From: Pithys albifrons albifrons
Lineage: Eukaryota > Chordata > Aves > Passeriformes > Thamnophilidae
Direction: 5' to 3'
DNA length: 64,000 nucleotides
Assembly (NCBI RefSeq): GCF_047495875.1
Contig: NC_092459.1
Location: 42,706,490-42,770,489, forward strand
The notes under the pieces were generated by a model, which had not been told where the DNA came from, did no database searches, and saw nothing but the letters and a program-made list of their open reading frames with translations. The number at the start of each line of letters is the position of its first letter. Position 1 is the first letter of the stretch. Made by a program: the position numbers and the translations under genes. This document shows positions 63,796 through 64,000 of the stretch, in pieces.

Positions 63796-64000
63796 ACATC
63801 TGTATTCAACTGACACTGATTTTGCACATGGATTAGGTACCGTAAGCCTTGTATCAGTCAAATCTACGTTTCCTTCATCAATAAAGGAATAAAATTGTAC
63901 CAAGAATACAATCTAGCTATTACTTTTTATGTGACTTTTATATATTCACTTTCTATATTCAGTATCTCCTTTTAAATATGTAAACATTCCATGAATATTT

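Noticed and set aside
1..64000. CRISPR arrays, tRNA or rRNA genes, and prokaryotic or phage gene clusters.
   Set aside because: No regularly spaced direct repeats with unique spacers, no tRNA-like cloverleaf or rRNA motif recognised, and the repeat content is vertebrate (avian).

Overview
This window looks like a piece of a bird genome: AT-rich, gene-poor nuclear DNA, most likely intergenic or deep intronic sequence from a large chromosome. The main evidence is the repeat content. CR1 LINE fragments are the dominant recognisable element, several with the typical CR1 3' tail of ATTCTATG-type octamers. The rest are solo LTRs of avian endogenous retroviruses. I found no protein-coding exon, tRNA, rRNA, CRISPR array or bacterial-style operon that I can support. 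The open frames present are short, low in complexity, or lie inside repeats. Species cannot be read from the sequence; the number of solo LTRs would suit a passerine, but that is inference. Repeat families were identified by recognition and by comparing copies inside the window, not by a database search. || Layout. 0-13 kb: a CR1 3' end (1335-2208, +), a solo LTR (2617-3387, +), a short CR1 tail (4809-4970, -), a long repeat-poor stretch, and an LTR (about 11640-12356, -). 13.2-15.65 kb: a nested locus in which an ancient CR1 (-) is split by a 1.79 kb solo LTR (13753-15543, +). The LTR is flanked by matching 7-bp sequences, TTCATAT. It carries two microsatellite expansions: an (ATTCT)n array and a polypyrimidine tract of about 1.17 kb. 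15.8-20.6 kb: a CR1 fragment, an LTR with probable 6-bp target-site duplications (17621-18046, -), then a solo LTR (19866-20593, +). 24.2-27.1 kb: a near-identical copy of that LTR in inverted orientation (24193-24919, -) and an older relative (about 26340-27101, -). 27-44 kb: mostly unique AT-rich DNA with two old CR1 copies (31576-32184, -; about 35940-36365, +). 44-50 kb: CR1 tail, a GC-richer unknown block, a 1.1 kb CR1 (44828-45945, -), a diverged LTR (about 47135-47701, +) and another LTR (49377-49811, +). 50-64 kb: mostly unique sequence with a CR1 remnant (about 58665-58860, +), a solo LTR with perfect GGTAA target-site duplications (61389-61979, -) and a CR1 3' end (about 63575-63795, +). 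|| How the parts relate. The elements record layers of insertion rather than a cooperating gene system. Old CR1 copies came first, LTR retrovirus insertions followed, and almost all of the latter are now solo LTRs through LTR-LTR recombination. Microsatellites then grew inside some of them. The most notable structure is the polypyrimidine tract in the 13753-15543 LTR, which has 510 uninterrupted pyrimidines and blocks of AAAAG, AAGGG, AGGAG and AGAAG on the purine strand. The second is the inverted pair of young LTRs about 3.6 kb apart.
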